This document shows, piece after piece, positions 9,250 to 16,971 of a stretch of DNA of 64,000 nt. The notes under the pieces are model-generated. The model saw only the letters and a program-made list of their open reading frames with translations. It did no database searches and was not told where the DNA came from. This DNA comes from Planctomycetota bacterium. GTDB lineage: Bacteria > Planctomycetota > UBA8742 > UBA2392. Position 1 is the first letter of the stretch. The number at the start of each line of letters is the position of its first letter. The stretch is from assembly GCA_003576915.1 (NCBI GenBank), contig QEVF01000020.1:1-64000 (forward strand). The letters are read 5' to 3'. The translations under genes were made by a program, and so were the position numbers.

Positions 9250-9865
9250 CCTCCCGCCAACCCAAAACGCGCCCGAACACGCGCAAGAACCGGAAACGCC
9301 CAAAACTGATCCGGCCACGACCGCGACAGAGCCTCCTAGCCAATCTCTGCCCGAGGTTGCCCGCCAGTTATTGCTGACTCACCAGCTTGCATCGCAAAGC
9401 AAAAGCGATGGGTTGGGTGTTCGCGCTCGCACTGAGCATCAGCACCTCAAGCATTTGGCGTTTGACGACATTCAGATCGCGCTGCCGAGCTCGAAGACCA
9501 CGCGGTTCAATGACAATGGCGAGTTCGAGACCATCGAGCACTCGACGCACATGGCATTGCCGGACGGCAGCCGCATCAACAAGGCGGAAGAAGTTGCGTA
9601 CTGGTGCTGCAAGTTTCGCAAGAAGAAGCAGCTCAAGTATTGCGGGCCGATGACGAAAGAGCGCGCCAACTTTTGCGCGAGGTGCAACCGCGTCCTTTGC
9701 GCCCATCACGCCTGGCAATTCCTGTTCTCGACCAAGAAGCATTGCGCGTGGTGCTTGTTCGTCCGCTTTGTTGAAACCACGCTCGGCATCATCTGGCTCA
9801 TCTTCAAGCTCTTCGCCGCGATCATCATCGCGGTCTGGCGCACGTGGTTCCACGCGTACAGGTAA
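9242..9865 (+). CDS. Cys-cluster (zinc-binding-like) membrane-tailed protein
   Basis: A 207-residue protein. ATG 9242 overlaps the end of the preceding gene and is preceded by GAGGCGGA; a TTG at 9230 would add only four residues. The N-terminus is a Pro/Thr/Glu-rich linker. Residues about 120-170 carry a Cys/His cluster (YWCCKF, KYCGP, FCARCNRVLCAHH, HCAWC) likely to bind zinc in a treble-clef or RING-like arrangement. A single C-terminal hydrophobic helix (TTLGIIWLIFKLFAAIIIAV) would anchor it. Together with the four-TM neighbour it may recruit the downstream ATPase to the membrane; that is inference from order. Confidence 0.6.
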   Translation: MPDLPPTQNAPEHAQEPETPKTDPATTATEPPSQSLPEVARQLLLTHQLASQSKSDGLGVRARTEHQHLKHLAFDDIQIALPSSKTTRFNDNGEFETIEHSTHMALPDGSRINKAEEVAYWCCKFRKKKQLKYCGPMTKERANFCARCNRVLCAHHAWQFLFSTKKHCAWCLFVRFVETTLGIIWLIFKLFAAIIIAVWRTWFHAYR

Positions 9866-9871
9866 AGCTCC

Positions 9872-12022
9872 ATGTCTGTCTGGTCGTGGGAAGAACTCGA
9901 AAAACGCTTCTACGCTTGCGCGGCCGGCAAAGACCGCAAGCTCATGTCACTCTTTGAAGGCTACTTGCGGCACACCAAGGACGACGACGACCTGCGCCTC
10001 TACTACCAGGACCTCATCCGCGAATGCGAAGCACGCAGGCGAGCCGGAGACCCGCACTACCACCCCAACACCCACGACGGAATCGAACGCGGCACCATCA
10101 CCCTCGGCGCGGAAGCGCGCACGGGAGTGCCCTATCGAGTCGAATTGCAACGCACGGGCGAACTGATGAACACGCCGAGCATCAACATGATCGTCGCCGG
10201 GCCCGTAGGCTCGGGCAAGACCAACCTGCTCGCCTACATCACCCTGCAGGCTCTTGCTCTTTGTCGCGTTATCGTGTTCGCGCGTAACTCAAGTTACCGC
10301 AAACGCATCCCAGTCGAATTGCGAGACCAGTTCAAAGTCGTCCAATTGGAAGAGCTTAAGCTCTGCCCGACACGGCCTGCCTACATCGACAAGAACGCGT
10401 CCTTACGGACTATCGAGGAGGAGACACACAAGACGGTGCACTGGTTCTGCACGGCCTTCGGCAACCGGTTCTCACGCCACGACGCCTTGCTGGTCATGCA
10501 CCGCGGCATCGAACTCCTGCTCGATGATCTTGGCACGCTGGACCCCGCGACTGCACCAGAGTCGCGCGTGTGGCCTGGCTACCACGACATCCTCAAACTC
10601 TTCGATAGCAGGGCTTATCGCGCGCGCATGGGCGGCAGAAGCCAACACGAAGAATCACTCACGCTAACCTTGAAGAATTTTGGTTTGAACGGGCTTGGCG
10701 TGCTCGACACGCGCAAGGGAATCAACGTCCACGAACTCCTGAACAGCACCAACCTCGTCATAGAAACCGGCAGCTACTCACCCGAGGACGCCAGCTTCAT
10801 CATCGAACTCCTCCTCGGCCAGCTCTGGCTGCGCCAACAACACACCAAGACCAGCACGCCCGAACTCAAGTACCTCATCGCGCTTGACGACCTCCAGGAC
10901 GCCATGGTGAACGATGGCGCAGTGCACCGATTGATTCGCGTCAGCCGGCACGCCGGTTTTTCATTCTTATTGGCGCCACAAAACATCGGCGCGCTCTCTA
11001 ACGACGTGCTCGGCAATGTGCAAACCTTCGTCCTCGTCGGGCCACAGACGAATCAGCGAGACCTCACCATGAGCATGGCTGCCATGGGACTCGCGTTCAA
11101 AGACGACATGACCCTCGAACTCCAACGAGGAGAACTCGGCCGCGCCCTGGTCCGACAGCCCTTTGCGGCGTGGCGACTTCCCACGCTCATCCACACACCC
11201 CTCATTATCGAGACGGAATACGGCGAGCCAGAACGCGAACAACGCGTCAAAGAATGGCTGCAAGCGAATATTCCCGACGAACTGCGGCAAGCCCGTCCGT
11301 CTCCGCAAGCCCAGTCACAAGCCACCAACTCTGCTATCAATCCAGCAAAGAACTCTCCGCCAAAACAGGAGATGCCAGCTCAAGCAACACCGGAAGCAGA
11401 ACTGGATCGCCGAGTGCGCGCGTTTGTCACCAGCGTCAATGAAAAGTGGTTTGAGGGCCACGAGACTCATTTCGCCGCGGCGGGAGTCAAAGGTGGAACT
11501 GAAAAAGAAGTCCTGCTCCGCCACGCGCGAGCCTTGGGCTGGCTGCACGCCCAGGACGCCAAGGTCACCGGCAAGAACGGCAAGCTCATCCAGCTTGCCA
11601 TCGTCACCGACCTTGCAAGACAACGACTCAACCTCGAAACGCCGGAGTCATTGAAGCGCACGTGCGGCAAGCACAGCACGCGCTACTACCAACACACACT
11701 CGGCGAGCTTTTGCAAAACGCGCCCGGCATCGTCAGCGTCGAGTTTGAAGGCCTGCTCGGCCCCAACCTCAAGCGCGTCGACATCCTCACCAGATTGGCC
11801 GACGGCAAGGCCGTCTGCATCGAGTTTGCCTCGACAGAAAACGCTGAACACGAGCAACAGAATGTGCGCGTGCTCGATGAGGCCAGCGAGCAGATCGCCA
11901 AGTACGTCATCGTCGCCGAGACTGGCAGGTTGAGGGACAAGCTCGCCAAACAATTCACCAACCCACGCGTCAGCGTCATCAGCTTCTACGACGCCATCAA
12001 ACAGCCTTCACTACTCGCCTGA
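9872..12022 (+). CDS. HerA/TraG-like ATPase with nuclease-like C-terminal domain
   Basis: A 716-residue P-loop ATPase of the HerA/FtsK/TraG type, which pumps or remodels DNA as a hexamer. Walker A is GPVGSGKT at residues about 110-117; the Walker B-like strand is LIALDD at about 334-340, followed by a sensor-like segment (GFSFLLAPQNIG). After a Gln/Pro/Ala linker (about 470-510), the C-terminal about 100 residues have the pattern RVDIL...AVCIEFAST...HEQQN. This resembles the restriction-endonuclease-fold tails of some conjugative and mobile-element ATPases, but with no clear E-x-K lysine, so catalysis is doubtful. It precedes a phosphatase/kinase/vWA triad, which in TerY-P systems is linked to ATPase/nuclease DNA-processing complexes. 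Confidence 0.75.
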   Translation: MSVWSWEELEKRFYACAAGKDRKLMSLFEGYLRHTKDDDDLRLYYQDLIRECEARRRAGDPHYHPNTHDGIERGTITLGAEARTGVPYRVELQRTGELMNTPSINMIVAGPVGSGKTNLLAYITLQALALCRVIVFARNSSYRKRIPVELRDQFKVVQLEELKLCPTRPAYIDKNASLRTIEEETHKTVHWFCTAFGNRFSRHDALLVMHRGIELLLDDLGTLDPATAPESRVWPGYHDILKLFDSRAYRARMGGRSQHEESLTLTLKNFGLNGLGVLDTRKGINVHELLNSTNLVIETGSYSPEDASFIIELLLGQLWLRQQHTKTSTPELKYLIALDDLQDAMVNDGAVHRLIRVSRHAGFSFLLAPQNIGALSNDVLGNVQTFVLVGPQTNQRDLTMSMAAMGLAFKDDMTLELQRGELGRALVRQPFAAWRLPTLIHTPLIIETEYGEPEREQRVKEWLQANIPDELRQARPSPQAQSQATNSAINPAKNSPPKQEMPAQATPEAELDRRVRAFVTSVNEKWFEGHETHFAAAGVKGGTEKEVLLRHARALGWLHAQDAKVTGKNGKLIQLAIVTDLARQRLNLETPESLKRTCGKHSTRYYQHTLGELLQNAPGIVSVEFEGLLGPNLKRVDILTRLADGKAVCIEFASTENAEHEQQNVRVLDEASEQIAKYVIVAETGRLRDKLAKQFTNPRVSVISFYDAIKQPSLLA

Positions 12023-12181
12023 ATTTCCTGAAAAACAAGCCCGCCTCGCCCGCTTAACAGCCTTGAGCGCGCCATCCAACAAAGCGCGAAACAGTTAGGC
12101 GGCACAAAATTTCAGAAAACTCCGCATGGCCACGCCGTTGACTTCGTGCGCGCGCAAACAGGCCGAACGTCTGGAGCAATT

Positions 12182-12970
12182 GTGAACCTGATCTGCCACA
12201 CCGAACTTGGACAACGGGACACGCAGCAGGATTGTGTCCTCGCAATGTCGCGCCACGTGCAAGGCATCCCTGTTCACGTCGTGGGAGTTGCCGACGGTGT
12301 CGGCAGCTTGGCGCGCGGTGAGGAAGCGTCACGCCTGGTTTGCGAAGCGCTCGCGACACACCTCAACGTTCTCACTCTCGAAGCGACGCTGGGCGACTTC
12401 ACTCGCGCGTTTCGCAATGCGCTCAATGAAACCAGCCAAGCACTCGACGCGCTCCAAAGTCCCGCGTCGACCACGGCCACCGCCGCACTCATCCTGCCCC
12501 ACGCCGCGTTTGTCGCGAGTTCAGGCGACAGCCCCTGCGTCTACTACAGCCGCAAGCTCAAACGCTGCGGGCTCGCCACCAAAGAACACTCCACGGCTCA
12601 AGACCTGTACGCCCGCGGAGAGATTGAAGCATCGGACATTGCCACTCACCCGTTCCGCGGAATGCTCACGAGCTACGTTTCCAAGAATCCCGTTCACGCC
12701 ACCCGCGTTGACACGTGTGAAGTGCCCCTCGACTCGGGCGACCGTTTGCTGGTGTGCAGCGACGGCCTCCTCAACATCCTCACAGCCCGCGAGGTAAGCC
12801 GCACGCTCGCTCTCCCCAACCTCTCTGACGCCGCACTACTGCTCGAAGTGCTGGCTGCGGAGCGCGCGGATGACAACGCCAGTTTCGTGCTTGCCGGAAA
12901 CGACCACGCCATGCCGGTCTGCCTCGACCAACTCGCGTTCGCAAAAGGGGAGAGCTATGGCTGTGTTTAG
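12182..12970 (+). CDS. PP2C-family Ser/Thr protein phosphatase
   Basis: A 262-residue metal-dependent phosphatase. PP2C motifs appear in order: RDTQQD near the N-terminus, VADGVGS (metal-binding Asp), STTATAALI, SSGDSPCVYY, VCSDGLL (metal-binding Asp) and ADDNASF at the end. I chose GTG 12182, with GGAG 5 nt upstream, over the earlier GTG 12146 because the first conserved strand begins right after it. The gene is transcribed with, and overlaps by 14 nt, the kinase gene that follows, so it most likely dephosphorylates targets of that kinase. The 159 nt before it show no gene. Confidence 0.88.
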   Translation: MNLICHTELGQRDTQQDCVLAMSRHVQGIPVHVVGVADGVGSLARGEEASRLVCEALATHLNVLTLEATLGDFTRAFRNALNETSQALDALQSPASTTATAALILPHAAFVASSGDSPCVYYSRKLKRCGLATKEHSTAQDLYARGEIEASDIATHPFRGMLTSYVSKNPVHATRVDTCEVPLDSGDRLLVCSDGLLNILTAREVSRTLALPNLSDAALLLEVLAAERADDNASFVLAGNDHAMPVCLDQLAFAKGESYGCV

Positions 12971-13775
12971 AAAACCCGGCGACCGCGTCGGCCCTTGCAC
13001 GATCAACAAGCGTCTTGGCGGGGGAGGCAACGGCATCGCTTACAGAGCAACGGACGCGAAAGGTGAGTTTGTCGTCCTCAAGCTCCTGACTGAGGCCAAC
13101 CTCGCCCAAGCCAACTTTGAGATCGAACTCTCAAAGAGCGTACTAGCCGCATGCACCAGCACTTTCCACGGCATTGAGGAGCACTTCGTGCCCGTACTCG
13201 CCTTGTTGCGCGACAGCGACGACTTCTTCCTCGTGATGCCGTACATGATCGGCGGCAGCCTCGCCGACGCCCTGGCAAAGCGCGGCAAGCTCGACTACGC
13301 GCTCGTCCGCACCACCATCCGCCCCCCGATGCTGGCGTGCCACGTCATGCACAAAGTGGGTGTCATTCATCGCGACATCAAACCCGCCAACCTCCTTTTG
13401 CGCGACCATCCCGGTCGCAGCGCGGTTGCCGACTTCGGCATCTCCGCGCCTGCCAACACGCCGCTTCGCGCGCCCGGATACTCCACCGGCTATTCGTGCC
13501 CGGAACAGATGTTCAACCAGCCCGCGTCACCGGCGCAGGACGTGTTCAGCTTCGGCGCCACCATTTACGAACTCGCCACGGGCATCCGTCCCTTCGCCGC
13601 CGGAACTGAGGATGAAGAAGACCAGCTCGTCAGCGACTACACCGTCGCGCACACCCCGCTAGCCACACTCGCGCCCAATATCCCCCAGAGCGTTTCTCGC
13701 GCGGTGGATGCCGCTCTGTCCAAAAACCCGCTCGCCAGGCCCTCCCTGCGCGAGCTCTACGAGTCCTTCAACTAA
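12957..13775 (+). CDS. Hanks-type Ser/Thr protein kinase
   Basis: A soluble 272-residue kinase domain with no membrane segment or PASTA repeats. Visible motifs are the Gly-rich loop GGGGNG at residues 21-26, catalytic Lys42 (VVLK), HRDIKPAN with Asp140, DFG at 159-161 and the APE-equivalent CPEQM at 181-185. The ATG at 12957 lies inside the phosphatase gene with AGGGGAG upstream, so the two are translationally coupled. It is followed 13 nt later by a vWA gene. The PP2C/kinase/vWA order matches the TerY-P triad described by Anantharaman, Iyer and Aravind (2012), which is predicted to control DNA-processing complexes by phosphorylation. Confidence 0.9.
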   Translation: MAVFRKPGDRVGPCTINKRLGGGGNGIAYRATDAKGEFVVLKLLTEANLAQANFEIELSKSVLAACTSTFHGIEEHFVPVLALLRDSDDFFLVMPYMIGGSLADALAKRGKLDYALVRTTIRPPMLACHVMHKVGVIHRDIKPANLLLRDHPGRSAVADFGISAPANTPLRAPGYSTGYSCPEQMFNQPASPAQDVFSFGATIYELATGIRPFAAGTEDEEDQLVSDYTVAHTPLATLAPNIPQSVSRAVDAALSKNPLARPSLRELYESFN

Positions 13776-13788
13776 AAAGGAGAAGCCC

Positions 13789-14475
13789 ATGACCAGTCCT
13801 ACCAGCGTTGACCCGTTCGCAGGCCAGCCCGTCTCCCTGCCCAGCAAGGCGTTCCCCACGCGCACGCACAACCCGACGCGCGCCAAACCCCGCCGCAAGG
13901 CGCTCGTCAAGTTCGTCTATGACAAGTCCGGCAGCATGGACGAACTGGACAGGCCTGTCGTGCAGTGCTCCCACGAAGCCGTGGACGAGTGCGCCCGCGA
14001 CAACATCGAATTGCGCTCCGGCCTGCTTTTCGTGAGGGACATTCCCGAAAACGGCGCGAACGAGGGCCTTGTCGACCGCGGCATCGTTGCGATCGACGAG
14101 TTCAAGAAGCTCATCGCCAGCGAGCCCCTTATCGGCAACAGCTCCGATGATGAAAGCCAGCTTGATGGTCTCCTGCGCGCCGCCCTTACCGACTGGCCGG
14201 ATGTCAAGTCCGGCCGTGTCAAGCACGTCATCCTCGTCACCAACAGCGGCACCAAGAACGCCACGGACGGCACGACCCCCGAGCAGGCGGTGGACGTGTT
14301 TCTCCGCCAGGGCGTGCGCGTCCACATCATCGGGCCCGCCAACGTCGATGCCTACAAGTTGCTGACGGGCAGGACTGGCGGGCTCCTGTTCCCCATCCCG
14401 CCCATCACCAAGGACTATTTCACGAGCATCTTCCAGACCCTCGGCAAGACCGTCACCGCCACCATGGCCAAGTAA
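13789..14475 (+). CDS. vWA-domain protein (TerY-like)
   Basis: A 228-residue protein that is essentially a single von Willebrand factor A domain. The metal-ion-dependent adhesion site is intact: DKSGSM at residues 45-50 (Asp45, Ser47, Ser49), with later DESQLDG and a strand plus Asn/Ser (ILVTNSG). GGAG lies 8 nt upstream of ATG 13789. In TerY-P triads the vWA protein is thought to be the scaffold or substrate linking kinase and phosphatase to effectors. It ends the three-gene unit, and a stable hairpin follows at 14529-14550. Confidence 0.85.
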   Translation: MTSPTSVDPFAGQPVSLPSKAFPTRTHNPTRAKPRRKALVKFVYDKSGSMDELDRPVVQCSHEAVDECARDNIELRSGLLFVRDIPENGANEGLVDRGIVAIDEFKKLIASEPLIGNSSDDESQLDGLLRAALTDWPDVKSGRVKHVILVTNSGTKNATDGTTPEQAVDVFLRQGVRVHIIGPANVDAYKLLTGRTGGLLFPIPPITKDYFTSIFQTLGKTVTATMAK

Positions 14476-14528
14476 CCCCCGCCGTAGACCTCGCAACACT
14501 CCCCGCATCAATCCCGCCAACCAACCAG

Positions 14529-14550
14529 GAGGGGCGCAGTCGCGCCCCTC
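14529..14550 (+). terminator. hairpin after the phosphatase-kinase-vWA unit
   Basis: A 9-bp perfect stem GAGGGGCGC / GCGCCCCTC with an AGTC loop, followed by TTCCCG. The T-run is weak, so termination may be partial. It lies 53 nt past the vWA stop codon, a sensible end for that transcription unit. Confidence 0.5.
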
Positions 14551-14560
14551 TTCCCGCCCC

Positions 14561-14785
14561 ATGCAAGACGAACGCGATAACAACGCGCCACCCTCAAGCC
14601 CTTGCACGGATCAACCGCGCAAGCGGCGGAAGAAAGCAATTAACGCGAGTTATCAAGTCGAACTTGTCGTGGCACGTTCGCGCAACCCCGCCAATCCAAC
14701 CAGCCACCTCGCTCCAGCCGAACGTGCCCAGCGGCTTGCAAAACTGTGGGCGGAAATATTTCGTCGTTTGCGCGACGGCAAGTAA
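14561..14785 (+). CDS. small basic hypothetical protein
   Basis: A 74-residue Arg/Lys-rich protein just upstream of the large serine recombinase. Its C-terminus (PAERAQRLAKLWAEIFRRL) is a plausible amphipathic helix; the centre has a KRRKK run. The only good ribosome-site sequence (AGGAGG at 14527) is 28 nt from the ATG and inside the hairpin, so the start is uncertain. Similar short ORFs often precede recombinases in mobile elements and may act as DNA-binding or directionality factors, but that is speculation. Confidence 0.4.
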   Translation: MQDERDNNAPPSSPCTDQPRKRRKKAINASYQVELVVARSRNPANPTSHLAPAERAQRLAKLWAEIFRRLRDGK

Positions 14786-14817
14786 TCAACAAAATTCGCT
14801 ATCGCCTTGGAACCTTG

Positions 14818-14823
14818 TAAAAT
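14818..14823 (+). promoter_or_regulatory. candidate -10 box for the recombinase gene
   Basis: TAAAAT, preceded directly by TTG, lies 37 nt before the recombinase ATG in the only AT-rich patch of the leader. No convincing -35 hexamer is found 16-18 nt upstream, so this is a weak promoter call. Confidence 0.3.
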
Positions 14824-14860
14824 AGCGCCTTCCATGGCGAATAACGAAAAGAGGGCTGCC

Positions 14861-16444
14861 ATGCCTGAAAAGAAAAAGTGCGCGCTGTACGTTCGCGTGT
14901 CAACCTTGATGCAGGACGTTGATAAGGAGGCAGGCAGCCTTAGCAGCCAGGAATCATTGCTGCGCCGTTACGTCGAGCAGAAGAACGCATTGGGTCCTGA
15001 AACCTGGGAGGTCGTTGAGGTGTACCGCGAGAGCGCCTCCGCCAAAGACACCCGACGCAAAGAATTTCAACGCCTGCTCCGCGCCGTCAATGACGGCCGC
15101 ATTTCTGCCGTGCTGTTCTGCAAACTCGACCGCATCAGCCGCAGCGTCGGAGACCTGCTACGGCTCGTCGAGTTTTTTCGCGAACACCATTGCGAGTTCA
15201 TATCGCTTCACGAAAACCTCGACACTTCGGGCCCCATGGGTCGGTTCATGCTGGTGCTCTTCGGCGCGCTTGCCGAATTCGAGCGGGCAACAACCGCCGA
15301 GCGCGTTCGTGAAAAGATGGCCTGGCGTGCCCAGGTAGCCGGCTTGTGGAACGGCGGCGTACCCCGCCTCGGCTACGACCACGACCCCGGCAACAAGGGA
15401 GTCCTCACCCCCAACACGCAGGAACGCTTGATTGTCGAAACCGCCTTCAAGACCTACCTTCGCACGGGATCCATAAGGGAGACCACGCGCCTGCTCAATG
15501 AGGCCGGCTATCGCACCAAGAAATACCACTCTCGGCGCGGGCTCAGCCAAGGAGGCAGGCGCTTTGACAAAAGCGGCGTCCACCGCCTGTTGACTGACCA
15601 TGTCTACGTAGGAAAGCAGCAGCACAACGGCCAATGGCTAGCCGCGCAACATCAGCCTCTCATCGATGAAGCCTTGTTCCGGGACGTTCAGGCGCTGCTC
15701 GCGCGCAACCACGTCGTCCGGCCGGGAAGGCGACGCACCACCAAACACGTCTTCCTCCTCGAAGGCATTCTCCAGTGCAAGTGTGGCGCAAGCATGACGC
15801 CCACCTGGAGTCGCGGCCGCCACGGCGGAGAATACCGCTACTACGACTGCCGGCGCAAAAGAGACGACGGCACCTGCAACGCGCCACGTGTTCGCGCAGA
15901 CGACATCGAAAACATCATCACCCAACGCCTCATCCGCCTCTCAGAAGACCCCGCGCTACTGGCCCACGTCCTCGAACAAGCCAACCAAGGCAATGAAGAC
16001 CAGCGAGAGACGCTGCGCGACAAGACCAACGCGCTCCTCGCCAAATACACGAGCACCAACACCCAGATTGCCTCTCTCGTCGATTTCCTCGCCACCGGCA
16101 GCACGTCAACTAGCGTCAAAGAACGCCTCACCGAACTCGAAGGCCAAAAGGCCGAACTCCAACAAGCCCTCGACAACGCGCGCGAAGAACTACGCGAACT
16201 CAAGGACAGAACTGCCAACATCGACAAGACCAAAGAAGGACTGGCCCAGTTCGCAAACGCCTTCGCGCAGGCAAGCATGGAACAACGCAAACAACTCTTC
16301 CAGCTTCTCGTCGATCACGCCGTACTAGGCGACGACAAGGTCACGCTGGCCGTCTTCGAAATCGACCTAAATGAAAAGCCCCCCGCACTTGAGGGTGCGA
16401 GGGGCTGTCCGAACTGGTGGACCGAAGGGGATTCGAACCCCTGA
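14861..16444 (+). CDS. large serine recombinase (site-specific integrase)
   Basis: A 527-residue large serine recombinase that would integrate or excise the element. The N-terminal resolvase domain starts with ALYVRVST, giving nucleophile Ser14, and includes LDRISRSVGD and GRFMLVLFGALAEFER. The recombinase domain follows (VPRLGYDHDP), then a zinc ribbon (QCKCGAS...YDCRR...CNAPR) and a coiled coil. ATG 14861 has GAGGG 7 nt upstream; ATG 14834 has none. The last codons (NWWTEGDSNP) are translated from a copy of the tRNA-Ala 3' end and the preceding terminator hairpin. The natural C-terminus therefore probably ended near the VFEIDL segment, and the frame now runs across the element boundary. Confidence 0.9.
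   Translation: MPEKKKCALYVRVSTLMQDVDKEAGSLSSQESLLRRYVEQKNALGPETWEVVEVYRESASAKDTRRKEFQRLLRAVNDGRISAVLFCKLDRISRSVGDLLRLVEFFREHHCEFISLHENLDTSGPMGRFMLVLFGALAEFERATTAERVREKMAWRAQVAGLWNGGVPRLGYDHDPGNKGVLTPNTQERLIVETAFKTYLRTGSIRETTRLLNEAGYRTKKYHSRRGLSQGGRRFDKSGVHRLLTDHVYVGKQQHNGQWLAAQHQPLIDEALFRDVQALLARNHVVRPGRRRTTKHVFLLEGILQCKCGASMTPTWSRGRHGGEYRYYDCRRKRDDGTCNAPRVRADDIENIITQRLIRLSEDPALLAHVLEQANQGNEDQRETLRDKTNALLAKYTSTNTQIASLVDFLATGSTSTSVKERLTELEGQKAELQQALDNAREELRELKDRTANIDKTKEGLAQFANAFAQASMEQRKQLFQLLVDHAVLGDDKVTLAVFEIDLNEKPPALEGARGCPNWWTEGDSNP
16378..16408 (-). terminator. rho-independent terminator downstream of the tRNA-Ala 3'-end copy
   Basis: On the minus strand a stem AGCCCCTCGCAC pairs (one bulge) with GTGCGGGGGGCT around a short loop and is followed by TTTTCATTT. 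It begins about 6 nt after the CCA end of the partial tRNA copy. That is where the terminator of the original tRNA gene would be expected. It lies inside the last codons of the recombinase ORF on the other strand. Confidence 0.65.
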
Positions 16445-16446
16445 CC
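16414..16446 (-). repeat. duplicated tRNA-Ala 3' end (putative attachment repeat)
   Basis: These 33 nt are identical to 16601-16633, which carry the T-arm, 3' acceptor strand and CCA of tRNA-Ala. No D-arm or anticodon arm adjoins this copy, so it is a 3' fragment rather than a second tRNA. Duplication of a tRNA 3' end is the usual scar of integration into a tRNA gene. Confidence 0.75.
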
Positions 16447-16473
16447 CGCCAAGGCTGCTGTGCAGCCTTGGCG
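16447..16473. repeat. 12-bp perfect palindromic hairpin
   Basis: CGCCAAGGCTGC and its exact complement flank a 3-nt loop. It abuts the partial tRNA copy directly, being the first of four hairpins packed into the 154 nt between the two tRNA 3' ends. Confidence 0.7.
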
Positions 16474-16483
16474 CAGCGCAGCA

Positions 16484-16503
16484 GCACGGCCCACAGGCCG
16501 TGC
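16484..16503. repeat. 8-bp hairpin GCACGGCC/GGCCGTGC
   Basis: A perfect 8-bp stem with a CACA loop, the second hairpin of the interval between tRNA 3'-end copies. A smaller stem, CGGCCC/GGGCCG with a GAA loop, follows at 16518-16532. Confidence 0.6.
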
Positions 16504-16570
16504 GTAAGCAAAGCGGCCGGCCCGAAGGGCCGAACAGCATCCCCTTCGGACTCTTGTCGCCCGGGAAACG

Positions 16571-16601
16571 GCGAAAGGCGCGAGTTCCTCGCGCCTTTCG
16601 C
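16571..16601 (-). terminator. 14-bp perfect hairpin right after tRNA-Ala
   Basis: GCGAAAGGCGCGAG pairs perfectly with its complement around a TTC loop. On the minus strand it starts immediately after the tRNA CCA and is followed by CGTTTCCC, so it may terminate or help 3'-process the tRNA transcript, though the T-run is poor. Confidence 0.55.
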
Positions 16602-16633
16602 TGGTGGACCGAAGGGGATTCGAACCCCTGACC
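16601..16633 (-). repeat. attachment-type repeat within intact tRNA-Ala
   Basis: This is the second member of the 33-nt direct repeat, forming the 3' end of the complete tRNA-Ala(CGC). Repeat unit plus spacer is 187 nt from the start of one copy to the start of the other. Confidence 0.75.
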
Positions 16634-16677
16634 TATGCATTGCGAACGCATCGCTCTACCAACTGAGCTATCGGCCC
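16602..16677 (-). tRNA. tRNA-Ala (anticodon CGC)
   Basis: A 76-nt cloverleaf with encoded CCA. The acceptor GGGCCGA pairs with TCGGTCC, including the G3-U70 wobble that defines alanine identity, with discriminator A73. The D-arm is GCTCAGTTGGTAGAGC. The anticodon stem ATGCG/TGCAT encloses the loop TTCGCAA, giving anticodon CGC (codon GCG). The T-arm AGGGGTTCGAATCCCCT is canonical. It is intact despite the adjacent 3'-end duplication. Confidence 0.95.
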
Positions 16678-16917
16678 ACGAAAATGTCGCGGGACTTTAC
16701 CCCCGCTTGTCGCCTGCGCCAGTCGGCGCGCTACTGTCCGGGTTCAGGGGCGCGAGAACCAATCGCGCGTGCTTCTCACCCGGCGGCCCATGGCCGCCGC
16801 CCAGCAGGCTGCTTACTTCAGCAACAACCCCGCTCTTCAAATATTGCGGGAGTGAACAGGGTATAAACGGCCACGTAAAGCGCAATATTTTGCCCTAAGT
16901 TTTGACGCCACAAGGAC

Positions 16918-16945
16918 TTGACACAAACCCCCGCCCCCCTATCTT
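16918..16945 (+). promoter_or_regulatory. sigma70-type promoter for the TPR-like gene
   Basis: A perfect -35 TTGACA (16918-16923) and a -10 TATCTT (16940-16945) are separated by 16 bp. The ATG of the next gene is at 16972, leaving a leader of about 20 nt with no clear ribosome site. The rest of 16678-16971 shows nothing else I can assign. Confidence 0.6.
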
Positions 16946-16971
16946 GCCCCCTTTCCTCGGCCCGCACGAAC

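Noticed and set aside
12023..12181. Small gene between the ATPase and phosphatase genes
   Set aside because: The only ATG-started frame is 19 codons with no ribosome site, and the region looks like an ordinary spacer.
12182..13775. Phosphatase and kinase as the PpkA/PppA pair of the T6SS
   Set aside because: They lie about 11 kb from the nearest T6SS gene, on the mobile element and opposite strand, and the kinase lacks the membrane and periplasmic parts typical of PpkA; the adjoining vWA gene points to a TerY-P triad.
1..16444. Calling the left segment a complete prophage
   Set aside because: Only fibre-like sequence hints at a phage; no terminase, portal, capsid or lysis gene is present in the window.
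16414..16677. Two tandem tRNA genes
   Set aside because: Only the copy at 16602-16677 has D- and anticodon arms; the other is a 33-nt 3' fragment.
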